This document shows, piece by piece, positions 34,591 to 42,893 of a stretch of 64,000 bases of DNA; position 1 is the first letter of the stretch; the number at the start of each line of letters is the position of its first letter. Position numbers and translations under genes: made by a program. Below the pieces are notes generated by a model. The model was not told where the DNA came from. It made no database searches and was given only the letters and a program-made list of their open reading frames with translations. This DNA is from Carnobacterium_B sp040274945 (GTDB taxonomy: Bacteria > Bacillota > Bacilli > Lactobacillales > Carnobacteriaceae). The stretch spans positions 62,001 to 126,000 of the forward strand of contig NZ_JBEMAR010000009.1 in NCBI RefSeq assembly GCF_040274945.1, given 5' to 3'.

Positions 34591-36420
34591 TTAAGATAAA
34601 GTAGCATTTCCTAATGTACTTCCTGCAAGATGTTCACCTTCAAGATCATGTTGACCAGATAAACTTTCAACTTTATCCATATTGGTTACGACAACAATGA
34701 TCGTATCATCTTTTTTCGCTTGTCTAATTTTTTCTAAATCAACATGAGCAATTTTCGTTCTAGAAGTTACTGATTCTCCTACTTTGACAAAGATTTCAAA
34801 TGCTTCTCCATCTAAACTCACTGTGTCAATTCCCATGTGAACAAGAATTTCAAGTCCATTTTCTGTTACTAAACCAATTGCGTGTTTTGTTGGGAAAATA
34901 GTTTGAACTGTACCAGAAACTGGAGAATAAATATCTCCTGATGTCGATTTCATAGCATATCCATCACCAACCATTTTTGTTGAAAATACATCATCATCCA
35001 CATCTTCTAAAGGAACATAAAAGCCATCAGTAACGGCATTCAGTTGAACTTCGTTTGAAGTGTATTCTACTGCTTGCTTTGGTACTAAAAAGTTAGTAAT
35101 GGCAAATGAAATTCCGATTGCAATAACAATTCCTAACACTGCATAAATAAAATATTGTCCAATATATGCCGGTAAACTGAAGATACTAGATAAAATGTAA
35201 CCATATATTCTTACTCCAAAGAAACTTATGAAAGCAGAAGAAACTGCACTACCAATAGTCGCTGCAAGAAACGCTTTTTTATACTTAGTTAATACCCCGA
35301 ATAAAGCGGGCTCAGTTATACCTAACAAACCTGAAAATGCTGCTGATAGGATAATCGACTTTTCTTCTTTTGTCTGAACTTTTTTATATAATGCAATCGT
35401 TGCTCCAGTTATAGCCATATTAGCCATAAACATCATTGGCATTAACATATCGTAACCTTGATTAGCAAAATTTTGTAACGCAATTGGCGTCATAGCATGA
35501 TGTAAACCCGTAAGGATCGCAATTGGTCTGATTAACCCAACTACCACACCAGCTAAAATTGGCGAAATGGTAAACAACCAACTTACTCCATCAGCAAGGA
35601 GATTACCCGCATAGATTCCGATAGGTCCTATTACCGTTAAAGCAAATAATCCTCCAACAAATAATGAAATTGTCGGCGTAAATACGGTGCGTAAGATTTC
35701 TGGCAAGGCTTTGTCAACCAAGCGATAAATATAGCTCAAAGCTAAAATGGCAAAAATTATAGGAATGACCGTTCCAGCATAGTTAAATACGGGCACAGGA
35801 AGGATACCGAAAAGCATGAAGTTCGAAATTTCTCCAGCTGTTGCAGCTGCAGTCATTGTCGGAAATTGCAATGTTGCAGCAATTGCGATAGCTAGATATT
35901 GATTGGTTTTAAAAATGCGTGCTGCAGAAGCCGCTACAAAAAATGGTAAGAACGTGAATACTCCACTAGCTAACATATCAATTACTTGGAAAGTCGGTGT
36001 TTCATTAGAAATAACATTCAAAGCAACTAAACCAGCCATCAATCCTTTTATCATACCAGCTCCAGCAATTGCCGGAACAATTGGACCAAAAACGCCAGAA
36101 ACCGTATCCATAAATAGAGAAACTAATCCTTTTTTCTCACTACCTTGACTACTGTTGCTATCTGTTTCATTTTCAATACCTAATTCCTTAACTAATACTT
36201 CATAATAATCAACTACATTTGTCCCAATAACAATTTGCAATTGATCACTTTGGTATTTTGTACCAACAACACCGGGTATCTTTTCTAATTCTTTATAGTT
36301 TATTTTTTCTTTATCCTTAAGATTAAATCTTAAACGAGTCATACAATGCCAAGCGTTATTGATATTTTCTTTGCCACCAACATATTGAACAATTTGTTTT
36401 GCAACCTCTTCTTTTTTCAC
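34591..36420 (-). CDS. PTS permease EIIBCA, beta-glucoside type
   Basis: The 609-residue protein has IIB (phosphocysteine about Cys26 in AWHCMTRLRF), IIC (about 105-460, GLHHAMTPI, GITEPALFGV) and a full IIA domain (about 485-600, with the phosphohistidine in LVHMGIDTV). I place the start at GTG 36420, six bases from GGGG; a GTG at 36432 would abut AAGG. The substrate is unknown; the neighbours point to a compound yielding a sugar acid. A cre site lies upstream. Confidence 0.85.
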   Translation of the reverse strand: MKKEEVAKQIVQYVGGKENINNAWHCMTRLRFNLKDKEKINYKELEKIPGVVGTKYQSDQLQIVIGTNVVDYYEVLVKELGIENETDSNSSQGSEKKGLVSLFMDTVSGVFGPIVPAIAGAGMIKGLMAGLVALNVISNETPTFQVIDMLASGVFTFLPFFVAASAARIFKTNQYLAIAIAATLQFPTMTAAATAGEISNFMLFGILPVPVFNYAGTVIPIIFAILALSYIYRLVDKALPEILRTVFTPTISLFVGGLFALTVIGPIGIYAGNLLADGVSWLFTISPILAGVVVGLIRPIAILTGLHHAMTPIALQNFANQGYDMLMPMMFMANMAITGATIALYKKVQTKEEKSIILSAAFSGLLGITEPALFGVLTKYKKAFLAATIGSAVSSAFISFFGVRIYGYILSSIFSLPAYIGQYFIYAVLGIVIAIGISFAITNFLVPKQAVEYTSNEVQLNAVTDGFYVPLEDVDDDVFSTKMVGDGYAMKSTSGDIYSPVSGTVQTIFPTKHAIGLVTENGLEILVHMGIDTVSLDGEAFEIFVKVGESVTSRTKIAHVDLEKIRQAKKDDTIIVVVTNMDKVESLSGQHDLEGEHLAGSTLGNATLS

Positions 36421-36453
36421 TTGATTCCCCACCCTTTTTCTTTGATTAGTTTT

Positions 36454-36467
36454 TGTTTCCGTTTACA
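36454..36467. promoter_or_regulatory. cre site of the KDG operon
   Basis: Plus-strand TGTTTCCGTTTACA (minus TGTAAACGGAAACA) matches the cre consensus at most positions and lies just upstream of the EIIBCA start, so CcpA repression is likely. Confidence 0.65.
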
Positions 36468-36633
36468 ACTTGAATAATAGCACAATATCCCAAATTATAA
36501 AAACAGTCCTAAAAGTAGAAAAACACCTATTATCCTTTGATGTAACAGCGTTTCTTGATTTATTTTTTATAATTGGACTGGTTTTTATTCATATATCCCT
36601 ATCTTTTCATACCAAATTGACAGTCGTTCCTAT

Positions 36634-36655
36634 TACATGTTTCAATATACATGTA
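36634..36655. promoter_or_regulatory. Inverted repeat upstream of the ManD-family gene
   Basis: TACATGT and ACATGTA lie 8 bp apart, just downstream of a TTGACA -35 element (36617-36622). It is a candidate operator for the nearby GntR regulator; no second copy was found near the other genes. Confidence 0.45.
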
Positions 36656-36684
36656 GTCTTAAAAAAAAGAAACGAGGTTTGGAC

Positions 36685-37884
36685 ATGAAACCAACGATAA
36701 TCACAGCTATCAAAAGCTATACCATCAAACCAGATCGCCATAATTTAGTAGTCGTAAAAGTAGAAACAAACAGAGGGGTTACTGGTTATGGTTGTGCAAC
36801 TTTCCAACAACGCCCATTAGCAGTCAAAGGTATGGTTGACGAGTATTTAAAACCTTTATTAATTGGTAAAGATGCTAATAATATTGAAGATTTGTTTCAA
36901 ATGATGACCGTTAATTCTTACTGGAGAAACGGACCAGTAATTAACAATGCCATTTCCGGAGTGGATATGGCTCTTTGGGATATTAAAGGAAAATTATGCG
37001 ATATGCCACTTTATCAATTGCTAGGTGGGAAATCTAGAGACGCAATTGCCAGTTATACTCATGCTGTTGCAGATAATTTAGAAGATCTCTATGGAGAGAT
37101 CGACAGTATCCTTGCTGAAGGTTATCAATATATCCGCTGTCAATTAGGTTTCTATGGCGGGCCAGCTACTGAATTGAATACGCCTAAAAATATTTCTGAA
37201 GGTTCCTATTTCGATCAATACCAATACATGGATACAACCTTGAAAATGTTTGCTGCTATTCGAAATAAATATGGCAACTCATTCCAAATGCTCCATGATG
37301 TCCATGAACGTCTTTATCCTAACCAAGCCGTTCAATTTGCTAAGAAATCTGAAGAATTTAATTTATTTTTCTTAGAAGATTTATTGCCACCTGATCAAAA
37401 TGAATGGCTAAAACAGATTCGTTCTCAGTCGTCTACGCCAATTGCTACCGGCGAATTATTTAATAATCCAATGGAATGGCAGTCTCTAGTTAAGAACCGT
37501 GAAATAGATTATATGCGTGCACACGTCTCACAATTAGGCGGAATCACGCCTGCAATCAAATTAGCTCATTTTTGTGATGCTATGGGGATACGGATGGCAT
37601 GGCACACTCCATCTGATATTACACCCATTGGTATTGCTGTAAATACGCACTTGAACATCCATCTTCATAATGCTGCTGTACAAGAAGATATAGTAGTTCC
37701 TGAAAACACAGCCAGCCTCTTTTCACATGTACCAGTAGCTGAAAAAGGCTACTTTTATCCTATTGATAAACCTGGGATCGGTGTTGATTTCAATGAAGAA
37801 TTAGCTGAAGAATATCCAATTGAGTACCGTCCTCATGAATGGACACAAAGTCGTACTCCTGATGGCACAATCGTTACACCTTAA
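36685..37884 (+). CDS. ManD-family sugar acid dehydratase (enolase superfamily, RspA-like)
   Basis: The 400-residue enzyme belongs to the ManD/RspA subgroup. Metal ligands and catalytic residues align with ManD: Asp205 and His207 (HDVHE), Glu231 (FLEDLLPP), Glu257 (GELFNNP), His307 and Asp311 (AWHTPSDITP). ManD members dehydrate D-mannonate and/or D-gluconate to KDG, and the divergent kdgK-eda pair fits that product. The ATG at 36685 follows GAGG; the upstream extension in the same frame has no binding site. Some RspA-like members have very low activity, so the substrate needs testing. Confidence 0.82.
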   Translation: MKPTIITAIKSYTIKPDRHNLVVVKVETNRGVTGYGCATFQQRPLAVKGMVDEYLKPLLIGKDANNIEDLFQMMTVNSYWRNGPVINNAISGVDMALWDIKGKLCDMPLYQLLGGKSRDAIASYTHAVADNLEDLYGEIDSILAEGYQYIRCQLGFYGGPATELNTPKNISEGSYFDQYQYMDTTLKMFAAIRNKYGNSFQMLHDVHERLYPNQAVQFAKKSEEFNLFFLEDLLPPDQNEWLKQIRSQSSTPIATGELFNNPMEWQSLVKNREIDYMRAHVSQLGGITPAIKLAHFCDAMGIRMAWHTPSDITPIGIAVNTHLNIHLHNAAVQEDIVVPENTASLFSHVPVAEKGYFYPIDKPGIGVDFNEELAEEYPIEYRPHEWTQSRTPDGTIVTP

Positions 37885-37898
37885 TCAAAAAATACAGT

Positions 37899-37940
37899 AC
37901 AAATAGCCTACTACATCTGTATATGTAGTAGGCTATTTGT
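37899..37940. terminator. Bidirectional terminator
   Basis: Perfect stem ACAAATAGCCTACTACAT / ATGTAGTAGGCTATTTGT between the convergent dehydratase and GntR genes. Confidence 0.9.
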
Positions 37941-37942
37941 GT

Positions 37943-38653
37943 TCAATCATTTTGCCTTGTCTGGTGACTTTCTTTATTAAACGGGATAATATAGGTACAT
38001 GAATAATCTATGGCTGTTACTTCACTGTATTCATAAACTTGTCCACTTTTCAAAATACCACGGTTGATGATTTTCATTGCTGGAGTACCTTTCTTGCAAA
38101 GCAATAATTCAGCTTGTTTCTTAGTGATTAAAACAGGAGTGTAACTCGTTATATAATGTGAAATATCATATCCTGATTGCTGTACATACTTTTGAATAGA
38201 ATTCTCAACAATACTAGAAGTTAAATCAGGGAAGAGAGAAACAGGTAATTTCGACGTTTCAATTTGTGTTATTTTATAGTTTACAATACGAATACGCTGA
38301 AAGACCCAAACATATTGTTCATCATCTAATTCAAAAATCTGACGATCCTCTTCTAAAGCAGGTTGTTTCTCCAAAAAAACTATTTTTGAACTAATTCTAT
38401 TATAGGAATTTCTTGTCAACGAGTTATAAATTAAAGGATTTTGTTTAGCATCTTTACGGATAAAGGTTCCTGATCCTTGAACGACTTTAATCACTCCAAT
38501 ATCGCTTAAGCTATTGAAAGCTTCTTGTATCGTATATCGCGAAACTTCATATTGAGTAGCTAAACTTCTTTGCGTAGGCAACTTACCATCCGAATAATGT
38601 TCTTGATAAATTTTACTTAAAATATCTTGCACTACAAATTCACGTTTTTTCAT
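37943..38653 (-). CDS. GntR-family (HutC/UTRA) regulator
   Basis: The 236-residue protein has a winged helix-turn-helix (about 1-68, PTQRSLATQYEVSRYTIQEA) and a UTRA effector domain (about 85-230). UTRA domains bind sugars or sugar phosphates. It converges on the dehydratase gene and is the best candidate regulator of the KDG cluster. The upstream sequence 38654-38846 shows no further gene. Confidence 0.85.
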   Translation of the reverse strand: MKKREFVVQDILSKIYQEHYSDGKLPTQRSLATQYEVSRYTIQEAFNSLSDIGVIKVVQGSGTFIRKDAKQNPLIYNSLTRNSYNRISSKIVFLEKQPALEEDRQIFELDDEQYVWVFQRIRIVNYKITQIETSKLPVSLFPDLTSSIVENSIQKYVQQSGYDISHYITSYTPVLITKKQAELLLCKKGTPAMKIINRGILKSGQVYEYSEVTAIDYSCTYIIPFNKESHQTRQND

Positions 38654-38846
38654 AACTAATCTCCTATTTCCATCTTTTTAATAATCACACAGCGAAACCA
38701 AGTCTTCTTTATTAGTATAGCTTACCTTGTTAGAAAGACAAATCCCTAATATTTCAATAACTACTTTGAAGGGTTACTGTTATAGATAGAAATAGGAAAT
38801 TGTATTTTTATTTTTTGCGTAACTTAATAAAGAGGAGGAGAAAAAT

Positions 38847-39761
38847 ATGATAACAGTCAAAAAGCGAAAAAAATCAAACTATTTGCGTATTTTGGAAGCT
38901 CTGGATAAAAGGATGTTACTTTCTGATGAAGAGACACTTCATTTGTTGAATATGCAAAAAGGATTTGAAGGAGAAGTCTTATTTGATTCGCTATTGGAAG
39001 AATGTTTAGACGGTGACGCACTGGTGCTGAATGATTTACTTTTTACAGAAAAAGGAAGCACATTTCAAGTTGATTCATTGATTCTGACGGGCGACAAAGT
39101 CTTGTTATTTGAGGTTAAAAATTATGAAGGAAATTTTCAATTCAACTCGCACCACCTCTTGACATTTTCCGGCAAAGAAGTTGGGAATCCATTGAATAAA
39201 TTAGATGAGACTTCTACAAAGATGCGGCAACTATTGAGTAAATGGAATGTTAATCTGACGTTTGATCCTGCACTCATTTTTGTAAATCCTGCTTTCACAC
39301 TATATAACGCGCCAACCGGCAGCCCAATCATTTTTCCTACACAAATCCGAGAGCACTTTTCTCGAATGAACCAGCGTGCTTTGCCACTATCGAAAAAACA
39401 TCATTATTTTGCAGATAAAATGATAAAAGAGCACCAGAACGAATCCGCTTTTCAACAGAAGTTTCCGAATTATACTTATGATCTCCTCAAAAAAGGATTA
39501 TGGTGTATCGAATGCGGCTCCCCTGATATAGCAATTACCCAACGGTCCTGTTCCTGCAAAGCGTGCGGTCATAGAGCCCCAGTCGAAGAAATAGCATTGC
39601 GTCAAATAGAGGATTTCAAATTATTATTTCCTGATTCAAAAGTAACTACTCCTGCTATGTATGATTGGATCGGTTCTACTATTCCAATGGCAAGAATTCG
39701 AAAGATATTAGTAAAAAATTATAAAATTTGCGGAGCCACTCATGGTTCTTATTATAAATAA
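38847..39761 (+). CDS. NERD-domain protein with zinc ribbon (paralogue B)
   Basis: The 304-residue protein shares architecture with the NERD gene at 26844-27794: Glu43 in FEGE, Asp76 in FQVDSL, Glu89/Lys91 in FEVKNYEGNF, a zinc ribbon (CIECG and CSCKACG, about residues 225-250) and a C-terminal segment with PMARIRKILVKNY. All presumed nuclease residues are retained. AGGAGGAG precedes the ATG. It is monocistronic. Confidence 0.75.
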   Translation: MITVKKRKKSNYLRILEALDKRMLLSDEETLHLLNMQKGFEGEVLFDSLLEECLDGDALVLNDLLFTEKGSTFQVDSLILTGDKVLLFEVKNYEGNFQFNSHHLLTFSGKEVGNPLNKLDETSTKMRQLLSKWNVNLTFDPALIFVNPAFTLYNAPTGSPIIFPTQIREHFSRMNQRALPLSKKHHYFADKMIKEHQNESAFQQKFPNYTYDLLKKGLWCIECGSPDIAITQRSCSCKACGHRAPVEEIALRQIEDFKLLFPDSKVTTPAMYDWIGSTIPMARIRKILVKNYKICGATHGSYYK

Positions 39762-39782
39762 AAAAGCCTTATAAAAGACGTA

Positions 39783-39806
39783 GATACTCGTCACCAGACG
39801 AGTATC
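39783..39806 (+). terminator. Hairpin after NERD paralogue B
   Basis: Perfect 10-bp stem GATACTCGTC / GACGAGTATC with an ACCA loop; a TTTTT run occurs 15 bases later, so termination here is plausible but not classical. Confidence 0.55.
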
Positions 39807-39870
39807 ACCCGCTTAAGCTCTTTTTGGTATAATCATTTAAATTAGGTCTATTCTATTAGAATATTGTTCT

Positions 39871-40160
39871 TAATTGATTGAATTAAAGCTTATTGTGCCT
39901 ACTCAAATGGAAAAGGGCTCTGAGTTAATCGAATTAAGGCTTATTGCTTCTACTCAAACAGAAAGCAGCTCTGAGTCAATCAAATTAAAGCTTATTGTGC
40001 CTACTCAAATATAAAATGGCTCTGAGTCAATCGAATTAAGGCTTATTATGGCCCACTCAAATGGAAATCGGCTCTGAGTCAATCGAATTAAATCTTATTA
40101 TGCCTACTCAAATGGAAAACAGCTCTGAGTTAACCGAACTAAGGCTCGTTACTCCATCCG
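39871..40160. repeat. 51-bp tandem repeat tract, locus 3
   Basis: Five full units start at 39901, 39952, 40003, 40055 and 40106, with partial units at both ends. Each has ACTCAAATGGAAA, CTCTGAGTCAATCGAATTAA and GGCTTATT. One unit is 52 bp, which breaks any continuous reading frame and argues that the family is not coding. The stretch 39807-40207 holds no gene. Confidence 0.88.
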
Positions 40161-40206
40161 AAAAAAGAAAGTCTCAAGAATAGGAATTCTTGAGACTTTC
40201 TTTTTT
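40161..40206 (-). terminator. Terminator of the SGNH hydrolase gene
   Basis: AAAGAAAGTCTCAAGAA and its complement form a 19-bp stem with A and T runs; it ends two bases from the hydrolase stop. Confidence 0.88.
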
Positions 40207-40207
40207 A

Positions 40208-41023
40208 TTAATGCATCATTTTAATCGGTACATTTAGCCGTTCATTCAACAACTCGAACCACAAACCATAACCTAGTCCATTTGGATGGACATCATCTGC
40301 TAATACTTCTTCAATTGTTAGATTTTTGTCTTCCATTTTAGTTTGCATCAAATGATAGGTATCAATAAAAGGCCATTGTTGTGCTGTTACAAACTCAGCA
40401 ATTTCATTATTATACTGTTCGTAAGTCACTTTACCATCTTCTAGGAATACATCATTAAAAAGAGTAGGATTTGCCGTTTGCAAAATAACTAGTGTATCCG
40501 GCAACTCCTCATTGAAGCGATCCATAATCCATTGAATATCTAACTTTGTTTGCTCAACATTATTTTGCGGATAACGATTATTATTGATCAAACACAACTC
40601 GAAAAGTATAATATCTGGTTTATCTTTGACAACCGCATCAATTTTTTCTCTTGAAATCAGATCGGCTGTACTATAGCCATTGTAACCGTGATTGATCACT
40701 CTTGCTTTGATGCTGTCTCGCTCATTTAAATTATTTTCAAGTAACTTACCCCACACCGGTTGTGCTTCAGTCGCACCTTTTCCAAAAGTTACACTGCTAC
40801 CCAAGACAACGACAGTCACTTCTCCATCTCGTTCCGTGACAAATTTTGAACGGTCTAACAAACTTTCTTGCTTATATGTATCGGATAATTGATAATTTTC
40901 AGTCACTTTAGCTAACGTTTTATTTTTTTGAGTAGCATTAAAAAAGATGACAAAAATAGCCATCAGAAAAACAACTATTCCAAAGATCCATTTTTTTTGA
41001 TGTGATTTATTCGTTAGTTTCAT
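40208..41023 (-). CDS. Membrane-anchored SGNH/GDSL hydrolase
   Basis: The 271-residue protein has an N-terminal membrane anchor (about 11-30) and an extracellular SGNH hydrolase domain: nucleophile in VLGSSVTFG, an Asn in ELCLINNNRY region, and the C-terminal catalytic pair in DDVHPNGLGY. Such enzymes often deacetylate polysaccharides or other esters at the cell surface. The ATG at 41023 follows GGAGGG; the TTG at 41038 overlaps that site. A second SGNH protein lies in the polysaccharide cluster. Confidence 0.8.
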   Translation of the reverse strand: MKLTNKSHQKKWIFGIVVFLMAIFVIFFNATQKNKTLAKVTENYQLSDTYKQESLLDRSKFVTERDGEVTVVVLGSSVTFGKGATEAQPVWGKLLENNLNERDSIKARVINHGYNGYSTADLISREKIDAVVKDKPDIILFELCLINNNRYPQNNVEQTKLDIQWIMDRFNEELPDTLVILQTANPTLFNDVFLEDGKVTYEQYNNEIAEFVTAQQWPFIDTYHLMQTKMEDKNLTIEEVLADDVHPNGLGYGLWFELLNERLNVPIKMMH

Positions 41024-41131
41024 AATAAAGCCCTCCAACTATTAGTCCATGAAGTATACCATGTTTTACAGCGGTAAAATAAGGCAACTTTTCGACTATT
41101 TGAAAAGTATATTTCATTAAATGTACAAAAA

Positions 41132-41162
41132 AACGCTTATCACATCACATGTAATAAACGTT
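41132..41162 (-). terminator. Terminator of the CpsB-like gene
   Basis: AACGTTTAT pairs with ATAAGCGTT (one G-U) and is followed by TTTTTT on the minus strand. Confidence 0.75.
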
Positions 41163-41187
41163 CATTTAAATTCCTATAACATTCTCA

Positions 41188-41955
41188 TTAAAACAACCCA
41201 AAAACTTTAACTTTTTTTACCGCTTTAGGTGTTGCAGTATAAATGAGTTCCCCGTTGATCAAATCTTTAGTAACTTGATGGTACTCTGCTACTTTTTCAG
41301 AACCGAATTCTTTTTCTAATTTTTGATACGCTTCTTTCATAAGAAACGAGCGTGATCTAATGTTGTGTGCATCTGAAGCAATAAAATGGACTAAATTAGC
41401 TTCAATCAATTGTTTACTCACTTTTTGAATCTCTTTACCGAACCCTCCAGTGTAGCTAGCAGCTGTTACTTGCGCCAAAGCTCCTTTTTCAACAAACGGC
41501 AATAATTTATTCGGATCTTTCAATATTGCATGATTCCGTTCTGGATGAACGATGATTGGTGTGATGCCTTCTCTTTGCATTTCAAAAAAAAGCGTTTCAG
41601 CATATTGTGGAATTGTTGGTGTCGGAAACTCGATTAAAACATATTGATTTCCTTCATCAATGAATTGGATTTTATCTTCTTCAATATCTTCAAAAAATTC
41701 TCCATTGATGCGAACTTCTTGTCCAGGGAAAATAGTTAGTGGAATACCTCTGGCATCTAGTTCTTGCTGCACTTCATCGACTAAGCTCAAAATATCTTGT
41801 TTTTCATTATCCCAATGTCCATTTTTATAATGGGGTGAAGCTAAAATATGTGTGATTCCTTCGGCTACAGCTTCACGCGCCATATCCATAGAATCTTCCA
41901 TATCTTTTGCCCCATCATCTATACCTGGTAAAATATGGCAATGTAAATCAATCAT
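41188..41955 (-). CDS. CpsB/YwqE-type tyrosine-protein phosphatase (PHP family)
   Basis: The 255-residue protein is a manganese-dependent PHP phosphatase: MIDLHCHILPGIDDGAKD supplies His and Asp metal ligands, followed by ASPHYKNGHW, GQEVRI, HPERN and SDAHN. CpsB enzymes dephosphorylate the tyrosine kinase CpsD that governs capsule synthesis. The ATG at 41955 follows AAAGGAG. No kinase/adaptor pair is adjacent, and the polysaccharide cluster begins 9 kb away; it probably acts in trans. Confidence 0.85.
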   Translation of the reverse strand: MIDLHCHILPGIDDGAKDMEDSMDMAREAVAEGITHILASPHYKNGHWDNEKQDILSLVDEVQQELDARGIPLTIFPGQEVRINGEFFEDIEEDKIQFIDEGNQYVLIEFPTPTIPQYAETLFFEMQREGITPIIVHPERNHAILKDPNKLLPFVEKGALAQVTAASYTGGFGKEIQKVSKQLIEANLVHFIASDAHNIRSRSFLMKEAYQKLEKEFGSEKVAEYHQVTKDLINGELIYTATPKAVKKVKVFGLF

Positions 41956-42116
41956 GTATTTTTCTCCTTTAGTTTTGCTCACTTAAATTATAGCTCATTA
42001 TAAATCAAACCTTAAAAAAAAGCTAGATGGTCCAGTTCTTCTTATTTTTTTCTTAACTAATAATTCATCCTATAAAAAATAAAATTACTAAATTAATTTC
42101 TTAATTATTCAAAAAA

Positions 42117-42168
42117 AAAAGCCTCACATTACTACAATTTAATTGTAGAAACGTAAGACTTCTTATTG
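42117..42168 (-). terminator. Terminator of the glp operon
   Basis: A long imperfect hairpin around CTACAATTAAATTGTAG with outer arms AGTCTTACG and TGTGAGGCT ends in TTTTTTTTT on the minus strand. Confidence 0.82.
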
Positions 42169-42176
42169 ATTATAAT

Positions 42177-42893
42177 TTAAGTAATAACTATATAAAGTAA
42201 TGCAGCGATAGCTCCACCAATCATTGGTGCTACTACTGGAATCCATGAGTAACCCCAGTCTGAATTTCCTTTGTTTGCGATAGGTAATAATTGATGAGCA
42301 ATACGCGGACCTAAGTCACGTGCAGGGTTGATTGCGTACCCTGTTGATCCTCCTAGAGAAAGACCAATTGAAAGAATTAATACCCCTACTACTAATGGGT
42401 TTAATCCATCAGTAAATGTGTTTTTTCCGAACATCATAAGTGCAAATACCAATACGAAAGTCCCAATTGTTTCTGACATAATATTGCCAACAGTGTTGCG
42501 AATAGCTGGAGCAGTTGCAAAAGTTCCTAAAATACTAGCTTGGTCTTTTGTTTCTTTAAAGTGTGGTAAGTAAGTTAACCAAACTAAAACAGCTCCCAAA
42601 ATACCTCCAAGTACTTGAGCAATAATAAACGGCAATACTAATGCCCAATCAAAATTACCAATAATAGCCATACCAAGTGTTACAGCTGGGTTTAAATGTG
42701 CTGGCCCCATTGATCCTGCAACATATACTGCGATCGTTACGGCTGCTCCCCATCCAAGTGCAATGACAACCCATCCTGATGCTTCAGCTTTACTTTTTTT
42801 CAAGTTAACGGCCGCACATACTCCGTCCCCAAGCAACACTAACATCATTGTTCCTAAGAACTCACTGAAAATTTGTAACATATCTCCACTCAT
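42177..42893 (-). CDS. glpF: Glycerol facilitator (aquaglyceroporin)
   Basis: The 238-residue membrane channel has six helices and both NPA motifs (HLNPAVTLG and INPARDLGPR). The Asp after the second NPAR (ARD) is typical of glycerol-conducting members. The ATG overlaps the glpO stop by four bases (ATGA type), so translation is coupled. It is the last gene of glpK-glpO-glpF and lets glycerol enter for GlpK. Confidence 0.93.
   Translation of the reverse strand: MSGDMLQIFSEFLGTMMLVLLGDGVCAAVNLKKSKAEASGWVVIALGWGAAVTIAVYVAGSMGPAHLNPAVTLGMAIIGNFDWALVLPFIIAQVLGGILGAVLVWLTYLPHFKETKDQASILGTFATAPAIRNTVGNIMSETIGTFVLVFALMMFGKNTFTDGLNPLVVGVLILSIGLSLGGSTGYAINPARDLGPRIAHQLLPIANKGNSDWGYSWIPVVAPMIGGAIAALLYIVIT

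Noticed and set aside
37899..37940. Long inverted repeat considered as a MITE end or attachment site
   Set aside because: A perfect hairpin with small loop between convergent genes is best explained as a bidirectional terminator.
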